64,000 bases of DNA from Antitrichia curtipendula (GCA_951230915.1 OX579633.1:4030001-4094000); one strand, 5' to 3'; counted from the stretch's first letter, positions 36,225-47,375 are shown. Notes: generated by a model from the letters alone, not told the origin. Made by a program: numbers and translations.

Positions 36225-36261
36225 TTGCTTGCACCCTCGCTTGCACCATACAAGACTAAGT
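36225..36261 (-). repeat. Inverted copy of a 37-bp repeat
   Basis: The reverse complement of this stretch matches 37,035-37,071 with one mismatch in 37. It contains an internal direct repeat, GGTGCAAGC-GAG-GGTGCAAGC. Confidence 0.85.
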
Positions 36262-37034
36262 GACACTTCAGTGAAGGCCAGACACTGCTATTGAAACTCA
36301 GTGATAGCACTGCTGCAATATCGAAATTTAATGCGACTGAATATTCAAAATCATACTGTTAAATGATGGAGTGCACAATGATATCAGGATCAAACCTCTG
36401 CTCCGGACTTTCAGAAAGTTGCAAAAACCTCCAGTGTGGTAGACGGTTAAAGCCTACAAGCAGGAACCTTGACTTGAGAGGGCAAAGGCCGTCACTCTAA
36501 AATGAGCTGCAACATGAACAATAACTACAACTGCATGAATGAAAGTTTCAGGCAGAATCTGAATGCCAAAGCTTATATGTACCATTTCCTCGAACTACGC
36601 AAAACACAGAAACTCTCGAACCGTTGCAACCAAGCGAAGCATTTTTAAAAGCCTGGCATTAAAACGTTGTAACGCTGACTCAAAAAGTATCAGCAACTGA
36701 AATGGCTCTCTAGTCGATCATACCTCCAATAAAGTAGCGCGCATGAAACCGATGCTCACAGTGCTTCCAACGCGCGAAGTCCCCAAGTACACAGGCTCGA
36801 ATCCAGGGTTGCTATTGGTTTCAAGTTACCTTGAGCGTTAACAGCATTCAGTCAGAGAGCATCCGTATGTATCATATGCACACAATAAAAGAAATACTGT
36901 GGATAACTGGAACCAATCAGAGAGTCAATCACTGAGTGTACAACACATGAACACTAAACAAAGCTTGAGGAACAGAATGGAAGAACTCAGTACATGAGGA
37001 GCATATACTAAAAAAACGCACATCCTCAGCAAGA
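36262..37034. other. Spacer between the inverted 37-bp repeats
   Basis: About 770 bp of non-repetitive island sequence with no gene recognised. Confidence 0.35.
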
Positions 37035-37088
37035 ACTTAGTCTTGTATGGTGCAAGCGAAGGTGCAAGCAACTGAAGCACAGTTTCCA
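37035..37088 (+). repeat. 37-bp inverted-repeat partner plus 20-bp direct repeat
   Basis: 37,035-37,071 is the reverse-complement partner of 36,225-36,261. The adjoining CAACTGAAGCACAGTTTCCA (37,069-37,088) recurs in direct orientation at 37,473-37,492. Confidence 0.85.
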
Positions 37089-40000
37089 TGTGACACGTCC
37101 ATAGAAGTCTTTGTAAGAAACTCAGAGCAAACTTTGAGACCAGTTTTACCATAAGCGCTGGATGAGAATCATCAAGGCAAGACAAACTGCTACAATTATA
37201 AAAAATTTAGATCCGACGGGATCTCTCGTTATTTAATAGACCTGTTAACCAGGCCTATTTAAAGCGGAATGCCTATTTGAATTCAACCAGCGGATGCTCA
37301 GAGTACCGAGAGACAACTTATCTTCAGAGTAAGCAATAGCAGTTAATATTCAAATAAACAAGGTAACTTACAAGGGTTCACGTAATAATTATAACGCTGA
37401 CCCGATGATATGCGATCATCGTGATAAAGAGTTTTTGGAGTGATTCAGCAAGTCACGCACAACAAGGGCAACCAACTGAAGCACAGTTTCCAGGTCTCGT
37501 CATCCGAGACGTAGTATGCAGAAATTAGATTCAGTCGAACAATACTCAGAATGTGCAACGAATGCAGAAACCTTCAGATTCAACTGAACAGTACTGAGAA
37601 TGACACTGAATAGCCGAATCACCCCTGTAATCTTCGTGACAAAACCATCGTGTCGTCTCTGCCAATCATACCTTGAATAAGACCTCGCCTGTTATGTATC
37701 CTATAAATATATGTGCTGCTTTGAAAATATGATTACACAGATTTATCAATCTGCTTGTCATAGAGAATTCGGGTGCAAACAACTCCGGACTTACTAAAAG
37801 TTCTCCAGAAGGATGCCAGGAACTCACCTAAAGTTGTCCAGAAGGATATCTTCCAGATTTCGCGTCTGAATTCTCGTTGCTAACGGTATTATTGAGCTCC
37901 TTAAATCCATCTGCATTGTGACGTCACGAAGGAATATCGTTATTTTATCAACCCACTGAACAATCGAGTAGCGGCTTTAGAAAACTTACCCTTGCGTTTG
38001 CGAAGCCCTAGATGGTTGTGAGCACTTTCTTACTGTACGCGTTTTCCTCCACTTTGCATCACGACACCAAATCTGCTTTCTCCTGCATCCTCTGCTAGAT
38101 TCATCAGCGTGCAGTGAACTAGCATAGACGGTAGACAAAGGTCTGATTCATACAAAGCCGCAGCACCTTCATAGATTCCTCTGAAGTCCTTTCAAATTTC
38201 ATCAGATTAAGAACGTGCAACCACTCAACTGCGACTATACGTCGTTGGCTAGCTGTCAAGTCAAGCAACCTACAACTTAGAACAGTAAGGTCTCTGATTC
38301 ATCCTGGGTTATACTCGTAAAGAATGATGGCATGCAAAACTGAGTGTGGTACATTCTCCACTGGACATTCAAGGATGAACTCACTCTAGGTCTAAGTTCT
38401 AGAAGTATTGCTCCTGCAAATACAGTGAACAGTGGTTATGGAACAAGTCACTCCACTAATTCATTTTTCGTCCCTTAATCAGAAACTTACTAAGTTCAAC
38501 AAACAAACACGCACGCGAGGAAGACGAAGTATAATGTAAATTCAAAGTGAGATTACCATAAGTCTGAACTCACCAAAACGTCAGCGAATAAGCGAAACAT
38601 ATAAACACAATGTTTGGTCAATGTGAGTACCCACGGCTCGCTGAGACATTAGCACACGAGTTCCGCGAATCGTCTAGGTAACTGCAAAGTAAAAATCAAT
38701 TCAACTTTACAATGTGCTAATGTAGATGAAAGATCGTTTCTCCCCGTGATACTCGATTGTGATCTGCACAACAGTCACAAACTAGTCAATTTAAGATGCA
38801 AAACTCTGTACCAAGTTCTTGGGATCTAATCAACATCAGCATCAAACCTTAACTAGAAAATAACTTGAGAGCTATGACAATTAATGGAGTAGAACAGTCA
38901 TGTCAGGCTATCCTCAAGAAATTAACGCATTATAGATCATATGCGAGGAGATGCCTAATTGGAGCCCGATTCATACCTGTATATTTCGCCATCACTCCCA
39001 TTTTGCGTCCACTTGTCATGATACGCTTCGTTGCCGAATGAAGCTATGTCACACAGTAATATTAAATTACACAAACATATGAAACTAACAGGAACATCTG
39101 TCTGGCGTCCCATTTCTGTATGTCGAGGTACCTTACTGCTGTTTTTGCATGTCTAATACCAACTTGACAGCCACAAGGGCCTAATGGATGTAGGTTTACT
39201 CCGGTCGTACGAGCAGAGACAATGAAGCGGTCGTAGTTTCATAATAACAAATCCACAAGCGACTCAAATGTCTTCGTAAGACAAGAGCTTGAGTAACACA
39301 TGAAATGTAACAATCCAAAACCTCTGAACAGTTTCACTCCAAAACTAGTCAGCAATGGTGCATAATTCTAAAATTGACGTGCACATGTGCTCTGAGATTT
39401 TGCATTCTGTAATCTGTATGGCAGCACTGCCTTCGCGTGCACTTTGAATTCGTCCACAACTCTGCAGTAGCGTAAATATCCACACATGCGACTGTAAGTA
39501 ACTGGTCAAGCATCCGACTTGTAATCAAGTACCACTAGATCAAGACCTCGTCTACCGACGTCAGAGCACAGTAAAAGGATCCGTCCAGGTGAGAGCTCCG
39601 AGTGAATGAAAGTAACGTTAGCTCAATCGAAATATTGCCAAACCTCCCTTCTCTAGTTAGTCCTATTTAGTGCTGAACCAAAATAATACACGGTCTACAC
39701 CCCGACATCTTACATCCAGCTTCACCCGGATAAAGCTTGGTTCAAGTGTAACTGTCGCGTAAAAATAGAGTTATTGCGGAACTGCGATAAGCTACTGTAC
39801 TCCGAAATGCTCAATGTCAATGACCTGACGGTTGCTGTCTCGGCAACAAGATGGATTCGAACAGAACTGAGCGAGGTGATGTCGCCCGCTTGTCAGCAGA
39901 ACTGTACTGCTTAGTCACCAGAGATTACAGCAAATGCAAGTGGTCACATGTGACCAAGCCTCTTTAGCCTAACAAGGGATATTCGGCGGCGTTAGAAACG

Positions 40001-40129
40001 ACAAGTCCTTCGTCGTGAAGATACTTCGCAAAAATAGAGGCCGCTCATAGATCGTAAGATTACTAAGCTGGATGGCTCGCAAAAGTTGTCGACTGCTACT
40101 ACTGCCATATATCATCATCCGCAATGGCG
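37089..40129. other. Central part of the low-copy island, no gene recognised
   Basis: No supported protein gene. A small palindrome, AATAGACCTGTTAACCAGG then CCTATT, lies at about 37,234-37,262. The stretch just left of 40,130 would be the 3' part of a minus-strand miR529 primary transcript. Confidence 0.35.
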
Positions 40130-40250
40130 ACACATCCAAGTAGGGACTGGAAGAGAGGGAGCACAGCCCGACATCAGTTCCCCTGGAAGAACTTGAAGTA
40201 GAGAGTGAAAAGTAGGGGGCTGTGCTCTCTCTCTTCGAATCCCGGCTTGA
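40130..40250 (-). ncRNA. MIR529: miR529-type microRNA precursor, hairpin 1
   Basis: On the minus strand the 5' arm (40,237 to 40,217) reads C then GAAGAGAGAGAGCACAGCCC, matching the miR529 family. The 3' arm (40,169 to 40,149) reads GGGCTGTGCTCCCTCTCTTC then C and pairs with a few mismatches, as a miRNA star should. The loop is 47 bases. Outer bases (GGGATT against AGTCCC) extend the stem. Placement of the mature strand on the 5' arm agrees with known plant MIR529 genes. miR529 cleaves mRNAs of SPL (SBP-box) transcription factors. It is known from bryophytes, monocots and other lineages but lost from core eudicots. Hairpin 2 lies 165 bp upstream on the same strand. Confidence 0.85.
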
Positions 40251-40384
40251 GTGTAGAAAGGTTTGATTGATGTCCTCAAGCGGACAGTGCCGGACTGAGG
40301 GGGAAAATCCTATGCCTTGTTGCGGGATATTCTTGACTTCTGGTAGTCTTCTGAATAATCTTGAAGCGTTGTGACCGAGCGTGT
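40251..40384 (-). other. Spacer between the two miR529 hairpins
   Basis: About 130 bp with no recognised miRNA. I looked for a miR156-like TGACAGAAGAGAGTGAGCAC here because miR156 and miR529 are related and can be clustered in mosses; none was seen. Confidence 0.5.
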
Positions 40385-40485
40385 GACACTCACGTTGAAA
40401 CGAGAAGAGAGAGAGCACAGCCCATTCCAACTTAGCATTGGCTATCGGGCTGTGCTCTCTCTCTTCTGATTCCAGTGTGAGTGAG
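40385..40485 (-). ncRNA. MIR529: miR529-type microRNA precursor, hairpin 2 (palindromic)
   Basis: Arms 40,403-40,423 and 40,447-40,467 are perfect 21-base reverse complements (A then GAAGAGAGAGAGCACAGCCC) around a 23-base loop. An extended, imperfect stem runs out to CTCAC against GTGAG. Either strand would give the same mature miR529 sequence. The minus strand is proposed because hairpin 1 has its recognisable miR529 5' arm there and both could share one transcript. The perfect duplex is unusual for a conserved miRNA, whose star normally carries mismatches. Confidence 0.8.
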
Positions 40486-40927
40486 AAAATTCCAAGAAGC
40501 TCGCCTCCACGGACTAACCAGTTGGACCCCAGGAGAAAGTCTTTCAACTCTCTCAAGGGAGTTGGAACTCAATGGGAAAGAGCACGAACCACACCTGTAG
40601 AAGATCGTAGGCGACAAAGCAATCGATGCTCAGGGGTGAGTAAGAACAGTTGCCTGGCCCTAAGAGGCATGCATGGGACACAACTATGCCAGTCAAGTTT
40701 AAAAAAATTGATGCATGTGAATTACAGGCAGCTAGTTCTTGCCTATGCGGGTTTAAAAGTCAGTCAGGAAAATCGACTCAACGAGTGGATCGTCGCTCCA
40801 CTCACAGAGATGGCAATGAGAGCCTATGATTTACTCTTCAGTTTCAAAATACTCTTAGAGCCAAAGGAAAAAATGGAAAAAGAAAGAAGAAAGAAAGCGG
40901 TTACCAGGCTGAAGTGATTTTGAACAA
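40486..40927. other. Island sequence beside the miR529 cluster
   Basis: Open on the plus strand for 159 codons (40,438-40,917), but that frame starts inside the hairpin and shows no recognisable domain, so it is treated as chance. The sequence would be part of the primary miRNA transcript if it is read from the minus strand. Confidence 0.4.
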
Positions 40928-41000
40928 CGCTACACTCGCAAGCATATTCTTACGCTGAAGGGATTCTCAACAGCGCTACACTCGCAAGTATATTCTTAAC
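40928..41000 (+). repeat. 46-bp direct tandem repeat, 2 units
   Basis: CGCTACACTCGCAAG followed by TATTCTTA occurs at 40,928 and 40,974, with similar flanks (GAACAACG against CAACAGCG). Period 46 bp. Confidence 0.85.
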
Positions 41001-41129
41001 GTTCAGCAGGTCGCCTTCGTTAACGAGGGACAGTCACGCAACCACACTCAGTCAAGGATGAAGGCAGGCTGCTTCACGCCGCTCTTAACAACAAATCTGC
41101 AACTCATGGACCTTCAGAGTGCAGCTGCG

Positions 41130-42120
41130 TGAAACCTCCGTCCAGAGCTCTGGAGCGCAACGCCGTGGTCGGCAAGGAATTCCACGCCAACCACGGCACG
41201 CTTAGCTTGTGGTTAGACTGCAATTTGTTCGAAATTCACAGACGAGCCACAGCAATTGCTCAACCGGGCCGAGAATCTTCCAAGGAAGGAGTAACGGCAC
41301 GACTTGCTACCGAAATGACTCCGAAGCTATTCTCGATTCCAATTTTTTTGTCATCTCCGTGCATTACCGATAACCATTACGTCGCAAGAATTAAACCACC
41401 AAGCGGCGGCCTGCCGGCATCCGATGGATGTGTTTGCACCTGCGGCGAGCCTCAGAGCCACATTGACCAGCAAGCGCACCCTCACATGGTGGAAATCAGC
41501 TCCAGATCTCCTTCTCCCCGTCCCGCCCCCCAATACCGACGAGTACCAGTCATGGAGCGAGGGGCTTGGTGGTGGATGCGCCAGTCGCCCGCCAAGAAAC
41601 AAAGCAGACAACTGAAGCAAACAAGGCTACAGGAGTGCAGGCACGAGGCACCCGGCAGGCAGGCAGGCATGCGCAAGGCGAGCAGGCAAGCTGTAGGGAA
41701 GAGGCTTGCGGCTGCTGGCTGGCTGGCGTCACGGATCAGTGCTGTAGTACTAAGGCGAGGGTGCGTGGTGTCAGAGCAGGACAGACGAGAGAGCACAAGA
41801 GGCAAGCAAGAAGGTTAGCAAGCAGGCAAGCGCAGACGAGAACGGGGAAGAAAGACGATTCCGCTTCTGCTTTCATAGTACACTGAAGGAAATGCCTGCC
41901 CCAGAAAGAAACCAGGGGAACTACACGACGGGCTGCCTCCGGTTCCACTCCCCCATTCCCGCCCACACATCCTTTTCCACAGCGGGCAGTCGCCGGTCAC
42001 CGCCGTCGCCGTCGTCTTGGGCTGCGAGGGCAACCCTATAGGCTGCTCCTTTCGACGGCAGCCCGCTACTCGCTGCTAACATTACCCCGACGCTGGAAAG
42101 AAGGGAGGCTGTAAATTCCA
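41130..42120 (-). promoter_or_regulatory. GC-rich island, possible 5' region of the miR529 transcript
   Basis: The most GC-rich kilobase in the window, with AGGCAGGCAGGCATGCG-type repeats at 41,650-41,710 and GCAAGCAAGAAGG near 41,800. Read on the minus strand the latter is pyrimidine-rich (CCTTCTTGCTTGCC), as in plant 5' leaders. Six or more overlapping ORFs on both strands are a composition effect and none is recognised. Assignment to the miRNA transcript is inference from position, 0.7-1.7 kb upstream of the hairpins on the minus strand. Confidence 0.3.
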
Positions 42121-42850
42121 ATTTCGGTAAAACCCAATTCTACCGTTCCAAACATTCCTGGACTGAATCAACAATCAACAATACTTCGTTACTTTATTCT
42201 GTCAGAGCCTGTTCAAAACTTCAAATTCTCCCACAACCCCACACATTCTCTGAATGAAATCTACTAACGTAATTTCATTCCACATACCTTAATCAGAATA
42301 ATTATAGTAATGATCAGCAATGCAATCCTGCAGTCAGGCATGTCCTACTCAGTTATTATTACTATGATATTCCCATAATTATTCCGGCCTCTTCCAAACA
42401 TTCCCTTCAACCAAAACCCAGTTCATCAGTGGGCATTTGACATTCCTCATCATAATTACTGCTAACCCTCCTGGAGCCCCGGCCACCCACCTCCAGTCAT
42501 TACTGACGATGGAAGTGTACTTTCGCTCCACGCCACACCTGTATCGCCCAATCCCGGATTCCCGGCTTCTCACGCCCCTCTCAAATCTTTCCAGTAATCA
42601 CTCTACTGATAAGATTCCGGGCCTGCAGGGACTGAGTTCAGTGACGGCATCTCCACCACTGGCAGGCACCTGACGACCATCGCCCAGCTAAAATGCTATA
42701 TACGGTCCCTCAAGTACCGCTGTGAAAATAAAGTGGCAGCGGCCGGGAGTATGTCCCTGGCAAATACGCCACATTCTTCATCGGGGAACACCATTGGTGG
42801 AAAACAATACGGTATGCAGTAAGTCAATGTTGGTAGAGAGAGAATCTAGG
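42121..42850. other. Right edge of the low-copy island
   Basis: No gene recognised. Composition returns to strongly AT-rich near 42,860-42,900. Confidence 0.35.
42692..42703 (-). promoter_or_regulatory. Possible TATA box, minus strand
   Basis: Reads TATATAGCATTTTA on the minus strand, at the upstream end of the island. It could position a primary transcript running toward the miR529 hairpins, but a single TATA-like word in an AT-rich genome is weak evidence. Confidence 0.2.
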
Positions 42851-44008
42851 GGGGTCAAGAAGGTAATCTGAGGGAAAAATCAGTACCTTTGGCCCAAAGT
42901 TGTAACTTCATTTCACACACACTTTATAGCAATGGTACTCATCTATCCTCGGAAAACAAGGGTATAGGAATATCTCGTTTTACTTTGTACCAATGATACA
43001 AGTTGTAAGGTGGCATTGTTGAGAGAAATAATTTCAATCTCTATTTGCGGGAACTATATGTATGATATCATATTTGAATAGGAATTATATACTAAAATAT
43101 AGCAAGACTTATAACATTGCATTGATGATTCAACAATTAGCATCTTTCATCTAAATGTTACTTTAATATCTAAATTTGATTATATTCAATTTCATCCGTA
43201 GATCACATAAACAATTTTGTAGCTTCTAAGACATGTAGGAAGTGCAATAAAAACTCAAATTTGAAGCTTCATATATCATTAGATCCATAACAACATAAAT
43301 GAAAACTTTTTTCACTATTGTATACCTCAATTTCTTGCACCTTCTATGCTAAATACAAAAAACACCATGTTGTGTCCAAAATTGAAATTATGAAACTTAG
43401 GGTAAGGTTCAAAAATCTCCAAATGCTTGAAATTGATAATTTTACACCAAAAGAATGCTTCATCATTATGCTCCATGCACAATAAGTTTAAAGATTTCAT
43501 TGATAATAAATGAAATCATTAAAAAAAATTTAATATAGATCTTTCAAATCATATTATTTTAAGATTTTTATTTTGCATGTTTATATTTTGCTATGATTTT
43601 TGATATGTTTGATCAGTTTTTATGGATCTAATTTTAAAATCATATTTTTTTAATTGTTAATTTCTTAAAGTGAATTTTAATCAAATTTTGAAGTGAGGAT
43701 TGTCTTTATTTTTTTAAAGGTGATGAATTAGTTCAAGCAAAAAATTGTGCATATTATAGTATAAATATTGAAATTTTGGTGTAAAAATACAAATAATTTT
43801 TTCTATGCACTTTGGGTGCCTGGTGGAACTTTGTATACTGTAGTTTGCAATTGTAAGTCAGATTTATCAACAATTGTGGTAAGTGTAAAATGCCAACTCG
43901 AAGGGTTTGAAAACCAAAGGTTGGAAGATATTTAATGCGTGCAACAGTCGAAATAGTAAATCCATACTTACATCTTTGTGTTGACTCAAGTGCATCTCAA
44001 AATATATA
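42851..44008. other. Gene-free AT-rich stretch
   Basis: Nothing recognised between the island and TTAA element C. Confidence 0.4.
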
Positions 44009-44957
44009 TTAACTCCTATTGTTTTTTTACTATGTTTTCACCTAAAATGCTCCGCAAAACTGCCATTTCTAGTTCAAGTACCAAATTTTAGAAAAAAATT
44101 CATTTCTGAACACATGTAATCATAACATCTTGTAGTATGTTGTTTGAGAAGATGTGGAAAAAATTTCAAAAAGTTCCATTGTGTAAATTTATAGATATTA
44201 GTGTTTGAATTGACAAAAATCAATTTTTTGGCCCTGCAAAAAATTGGGCAGCTGCACTTCACAAGGTCACATTTGTATGAGAAAATGTCCAAATGGTAGT
44301 GCTTCTTTGGATTCATTCTTCAAAACAAATTGGATATATGCTTGAAAAATATCAAATCATTTGGAATTATACAACATATAGGAAAAAAATAGTAAATTGA
44401 AAGAAGTAGAGAATGATTCACAATACTCAATTGTTAATAATTTATTTATAGAATTAAAAAATGACAATCCCAATGAATGTAATGTTGTAATAAACAATCT
44501 ACACCTAATGTTTTTATTTTTTTCAAAAATATTGAAAATTGAGTTAAATAAAAGACTTCAAAGTTTATCTTAGAGTAGAGATTCTATAACTACCTACAAA
44601 CTAAAACTCCTCATAACTTTAATCTCATTAATCAAAATGGAATTATTCAAATTCAAAGCTTTCTACATAAGTATAAATCTTGAAAATCAATTTCAAATTT
44701 TTTTTTTTTTAAAAGTGATTTTTAAAGAAGTTTTTTGAGCTGCCCAAACTGATTGCCGAGCAATGAAAACTACATATCATACAATAAATTTTTAACCATG
44801 TTGTCAAAAGTTATGGAAATTGTTGTGCCTTAAAGCTACTCCTTGGGCACATGTTGTGTGAAAATTTCAAATAAGAAAAATAAAAATTCCATTTGTAGTG
44901 AGCTGCAAAACATTGCTATGTTGCCAAAAAAATGTAGTTTAGGGCTTTAGGGGTTAA
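44009..44957 (-). mobile_element. TTAA-flanked non-autonomous element C
   Basis: A 949-bp reverse-oriented copy of the element A family, with TTAACTCCT at the left end and CTTTAGGGGTTAA at the right. Landmarks TATGTTTTCACCTAAAATGC, TACAACATATAGG and GAGCTGCAAAACATTGCTAT appear in mirrored order. No coding capacity. Confidence 0.75.
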
Positions 44958-45717
44958 TTGTAAATATCAAGTACCACTAAGCATAGTTGTGCCAAATGTT
45001 CATCATTTTTTAATTTTCTATGATTTTGATGAAGAATATTTTCTATCTTAAAAATATTCTCTAAATATATATATTGTCATTACATGTCAAGGGCTCTTTA
45101 CACAAGTGACCAAGGGCCGTGGCCAAAGCATTTGGAGCATTGTGATTGGAGGAGAAGAAGGGGTAGGTCTAAGGTCACTTTATCTTAGCCCTTATAAATG
45201 AAGAATGACCAAGGCTTAAAACAATGACATGGAAATCCTACATATCCTAATATGGATAAGTTTTCATGGTGAGTTGTATTTTGAGGCTAGACAATATCGC
45301 ATCCCTTAGTGACAATCACATTTTTCAAGCTCACCTAAAGTGTTTATGTAGCACTTCACTTCTAGTGATACCAAGGGTCACAATCTTCTAACACTCCGCA
45401 TGCTATACACATGCAATGTTAGGTTGTAACTTTAACTATAGAGGTCCCATTTTCCAATGAATTCCATTAATTAACTTGCACAAGACACTGAGCATATAAT
45501 TTGATGACGTGGGGCAGAACTTCCATTGATGTCTAAATGCTTGGTGGTAGCACTACTCTCCATCGGTGCTAACCACCCTTAAATGGCCCAACTTCCCAAC
45601 CACCCAACTTCTCACTAAGCCCAATTCACGACTCACTAGTTGGGGCTTACACCATGGTCTAGTATAGAGCAAGATCCCATCCAATTGGTATCAAGGAGTT
45701 GACACAAACACTATCTG
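44958..45717. other. Gene-free AT-rich stretch
   Basis: No repeat or gene recognised. Somewhat less AT-rich from 45,100 to 45,700. Confidence 0.35.
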
Positions 45718-47375
45718 TTAACCCCTAAAGGACCAAACATTGTTTTTTTGGCAACATAGCAATTTTGGCAACTCACTATGAACAAAGTTTTCATTTATTT
45801 TCTTTGAAAATTTCACACCATATGTACATGAGGAGTAGCTTTAAGGCCCAACAATTTTTATAACTTTTGACTACATGCTTAAAAAGTTATTTCATGATAT
45901 GTAATTTTTGTTACTCGGCGGGCAACTTGGGCAACTAAAAAAACTTCTTTAAAAATCATTTTTTTTAAAACAAGAATTTTAAATTGGTTCTAAAGATTTA
46001 TTTAACATGAAAAACTTTGAATCATTCCATTTTGATTAATGAAATGAAAGTTATAAGGAACTCTAGTTTGCGGGTAGGGATGGAATCTAGAGATTCCATA
46101 CCTTCCCACTAACTGGAATTCTTCATAACTTTCATCACATTAACCCCTAAAAGACCAGCATGCATTTTTTGGCAATATGTAAAATTTGGACAGGAATGTG
46201 TGATTAGAGATTTGCAAATTTTAGGCTGAAATTTAGTAGAAGGTGGGGGACAAGGAATATCTTTCATATGCACTAAATTTCATGACATTTGGAAATGTGA
46301 GTAAAAAGATATGGTCTAATATGTTACTTTTTTTTCCAAACGGGCAATCCGGGCAAATTAAAAAATCAGTTTTTTCATAAACAAAAATTTGAAATTGGAT
46401 TTCTAGATTTATATATATGTGGAAAGCTTTCAATTATTCCATTTTGATCAGTGAATCAAAAGTTATGAAGAGTTTTAGTTTGAGGGCAGTTATGGATTCT
46501 GTACTCTAAAATAAACTTTGAAGTCCTTTATTTTACTCAATTTTCAATATTTTTGGAAAAAAATAAAAACATAATTTGTAGATTGTTTATTACAACATTA
46601 TAACCATTGGAATTGACATTTTTCAGTTCCATAGATAAATCCTTAACAATTTAGTATTTTTAATCATTCTCTAATTCTTTCTATTTACTATTTTTTTCTC
46701 TATACGTTGTATGAATCCAAATCATCTAAAAAATTTCAAGCATGTAGACAACTTACAGGAAGAATGATTCCAAAGAAGCACTACCATTTTTGACATTTTT
46801 TCATACAAATGTCACCTTGTGAAGTGCATCTGCCCAGTTTTTTGCAAGGCCAAAAAACTTATTTTTGTCACTTCAAACACTAAAATCTTGCAATCTATAT
46901 AGTGAAATTTTTTGAAATTTTCTCCAGATCTTTTCAAACCAATGTAATACTAGATCCTTTAGTTATGTGGTTTTTTTTCAAAAATTTGGTGCTTATACTA
47001 GAAATGGCAGTTTTGGAGTGTTTTTGATAAAGCCATAGTCACGATCTTTTAGGGGTTAATCAAAATGGAATGATTCAAAGTTTTTCATGTCAAATAAATC
47101 TTTAGAATCAATTTTAAAATCTTGTTTTAAAAAAAAATGATTTTTAAAGGGATTTTTTTAGTTGCCCAAGTTGCCCGCCGAGTAACAAAAACTACATATC
47201 ATGAAATAACTTTTTAACCATGTAGTCAAAAGTTATAAAAATTGTTGGGCCTTAAAGCTACTCCTCATGTACATGTGGTGTGAAATTTTCAAAGAAAAAA
47301 AATAAAAACTTTGTTCATAGTGAATTGCCCAAAATCGCTATGTTGCCAAAGTTTGGTCCTTTTATTAGGGATTAA
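45718..47375. mobile_element. Foldback TTAA element D, interrupted by element E
   Basis: The left part (45,718-46,139) starts TTAACCCCTAAAGGACC. The right part (47,056-47,375) ends GGTCCTTTTATTAGGGATTAA and is the reverse complement of the left part. Without E the element is about 742 bp, a foldback in which both arms equal the left half of element A. The centre lies near 46,085-46,125. TTAA at 45,718-45,721 and 47,372-47,375 flank the whole. Confidence 0.75.
46140..47059 (+). mobile_element. TTAA element E, nested inside D
   Basis: Runs from TTAACCCCTAAAAGACC to GATCTTTTAGGGGTTAA. Removing E together with one TTAA leaves TTTCATCACATTAATCAAAA in element D. This matches the reverse complement of the same place in D's other arm (GATTAATGAAATGAAAG) and the family sequence in element G near 58,375. 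E is a diverged subfamily: its left quarter differs from A, but the TTACAACATTATAACC and GTGTTTTTGATAAAGCCATAG parts match. Confidence 0.85.

Noticed and set aside
36200..37100. Inverted 37-bp repeats as a transposon's terminal inverted repeats
   Set aside because: No flanking target duplication was seen and the enclosed 770 bp has no coding or repeat feature, so a transposon call is not supported.
40228..40245. tRNA T-loop-like word TTCGAATCCCGG
   Set aside because: It lies in the miR529 hairpin stem and flank; no cloverleaf can be formed around it.
40130..40485. A miR156 hairpin clustered with miR529
   Set aside because: No TGACAGAAGAGAGTGAGCAC-like sequence or complement was seen near the cluster.
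39969..40556. 195-codon minus-strand ORF across the miR529 hairpins
   Set aside because: It simply translates through both hairpins and their spacer, has no recognisable domain, and is better explained as part of a non-coding precursor.
40438..40917. 159-codon plus-strand ORF
   Set aside because: It begins inside the palindromic hairpin and encodes no recognisable domain; its basic end (KEKMEKERRKKA) comes from an A/G-rich tract.
41129..41818. 229-codon plus-strand ORF and overlapping ORFs on both strands
   Set aside because: All six frames are unusually open because the region is GC-rich. The peptides are Arg/Ala/Gln-rich, full of repeat-derived runs and match no recognised family.
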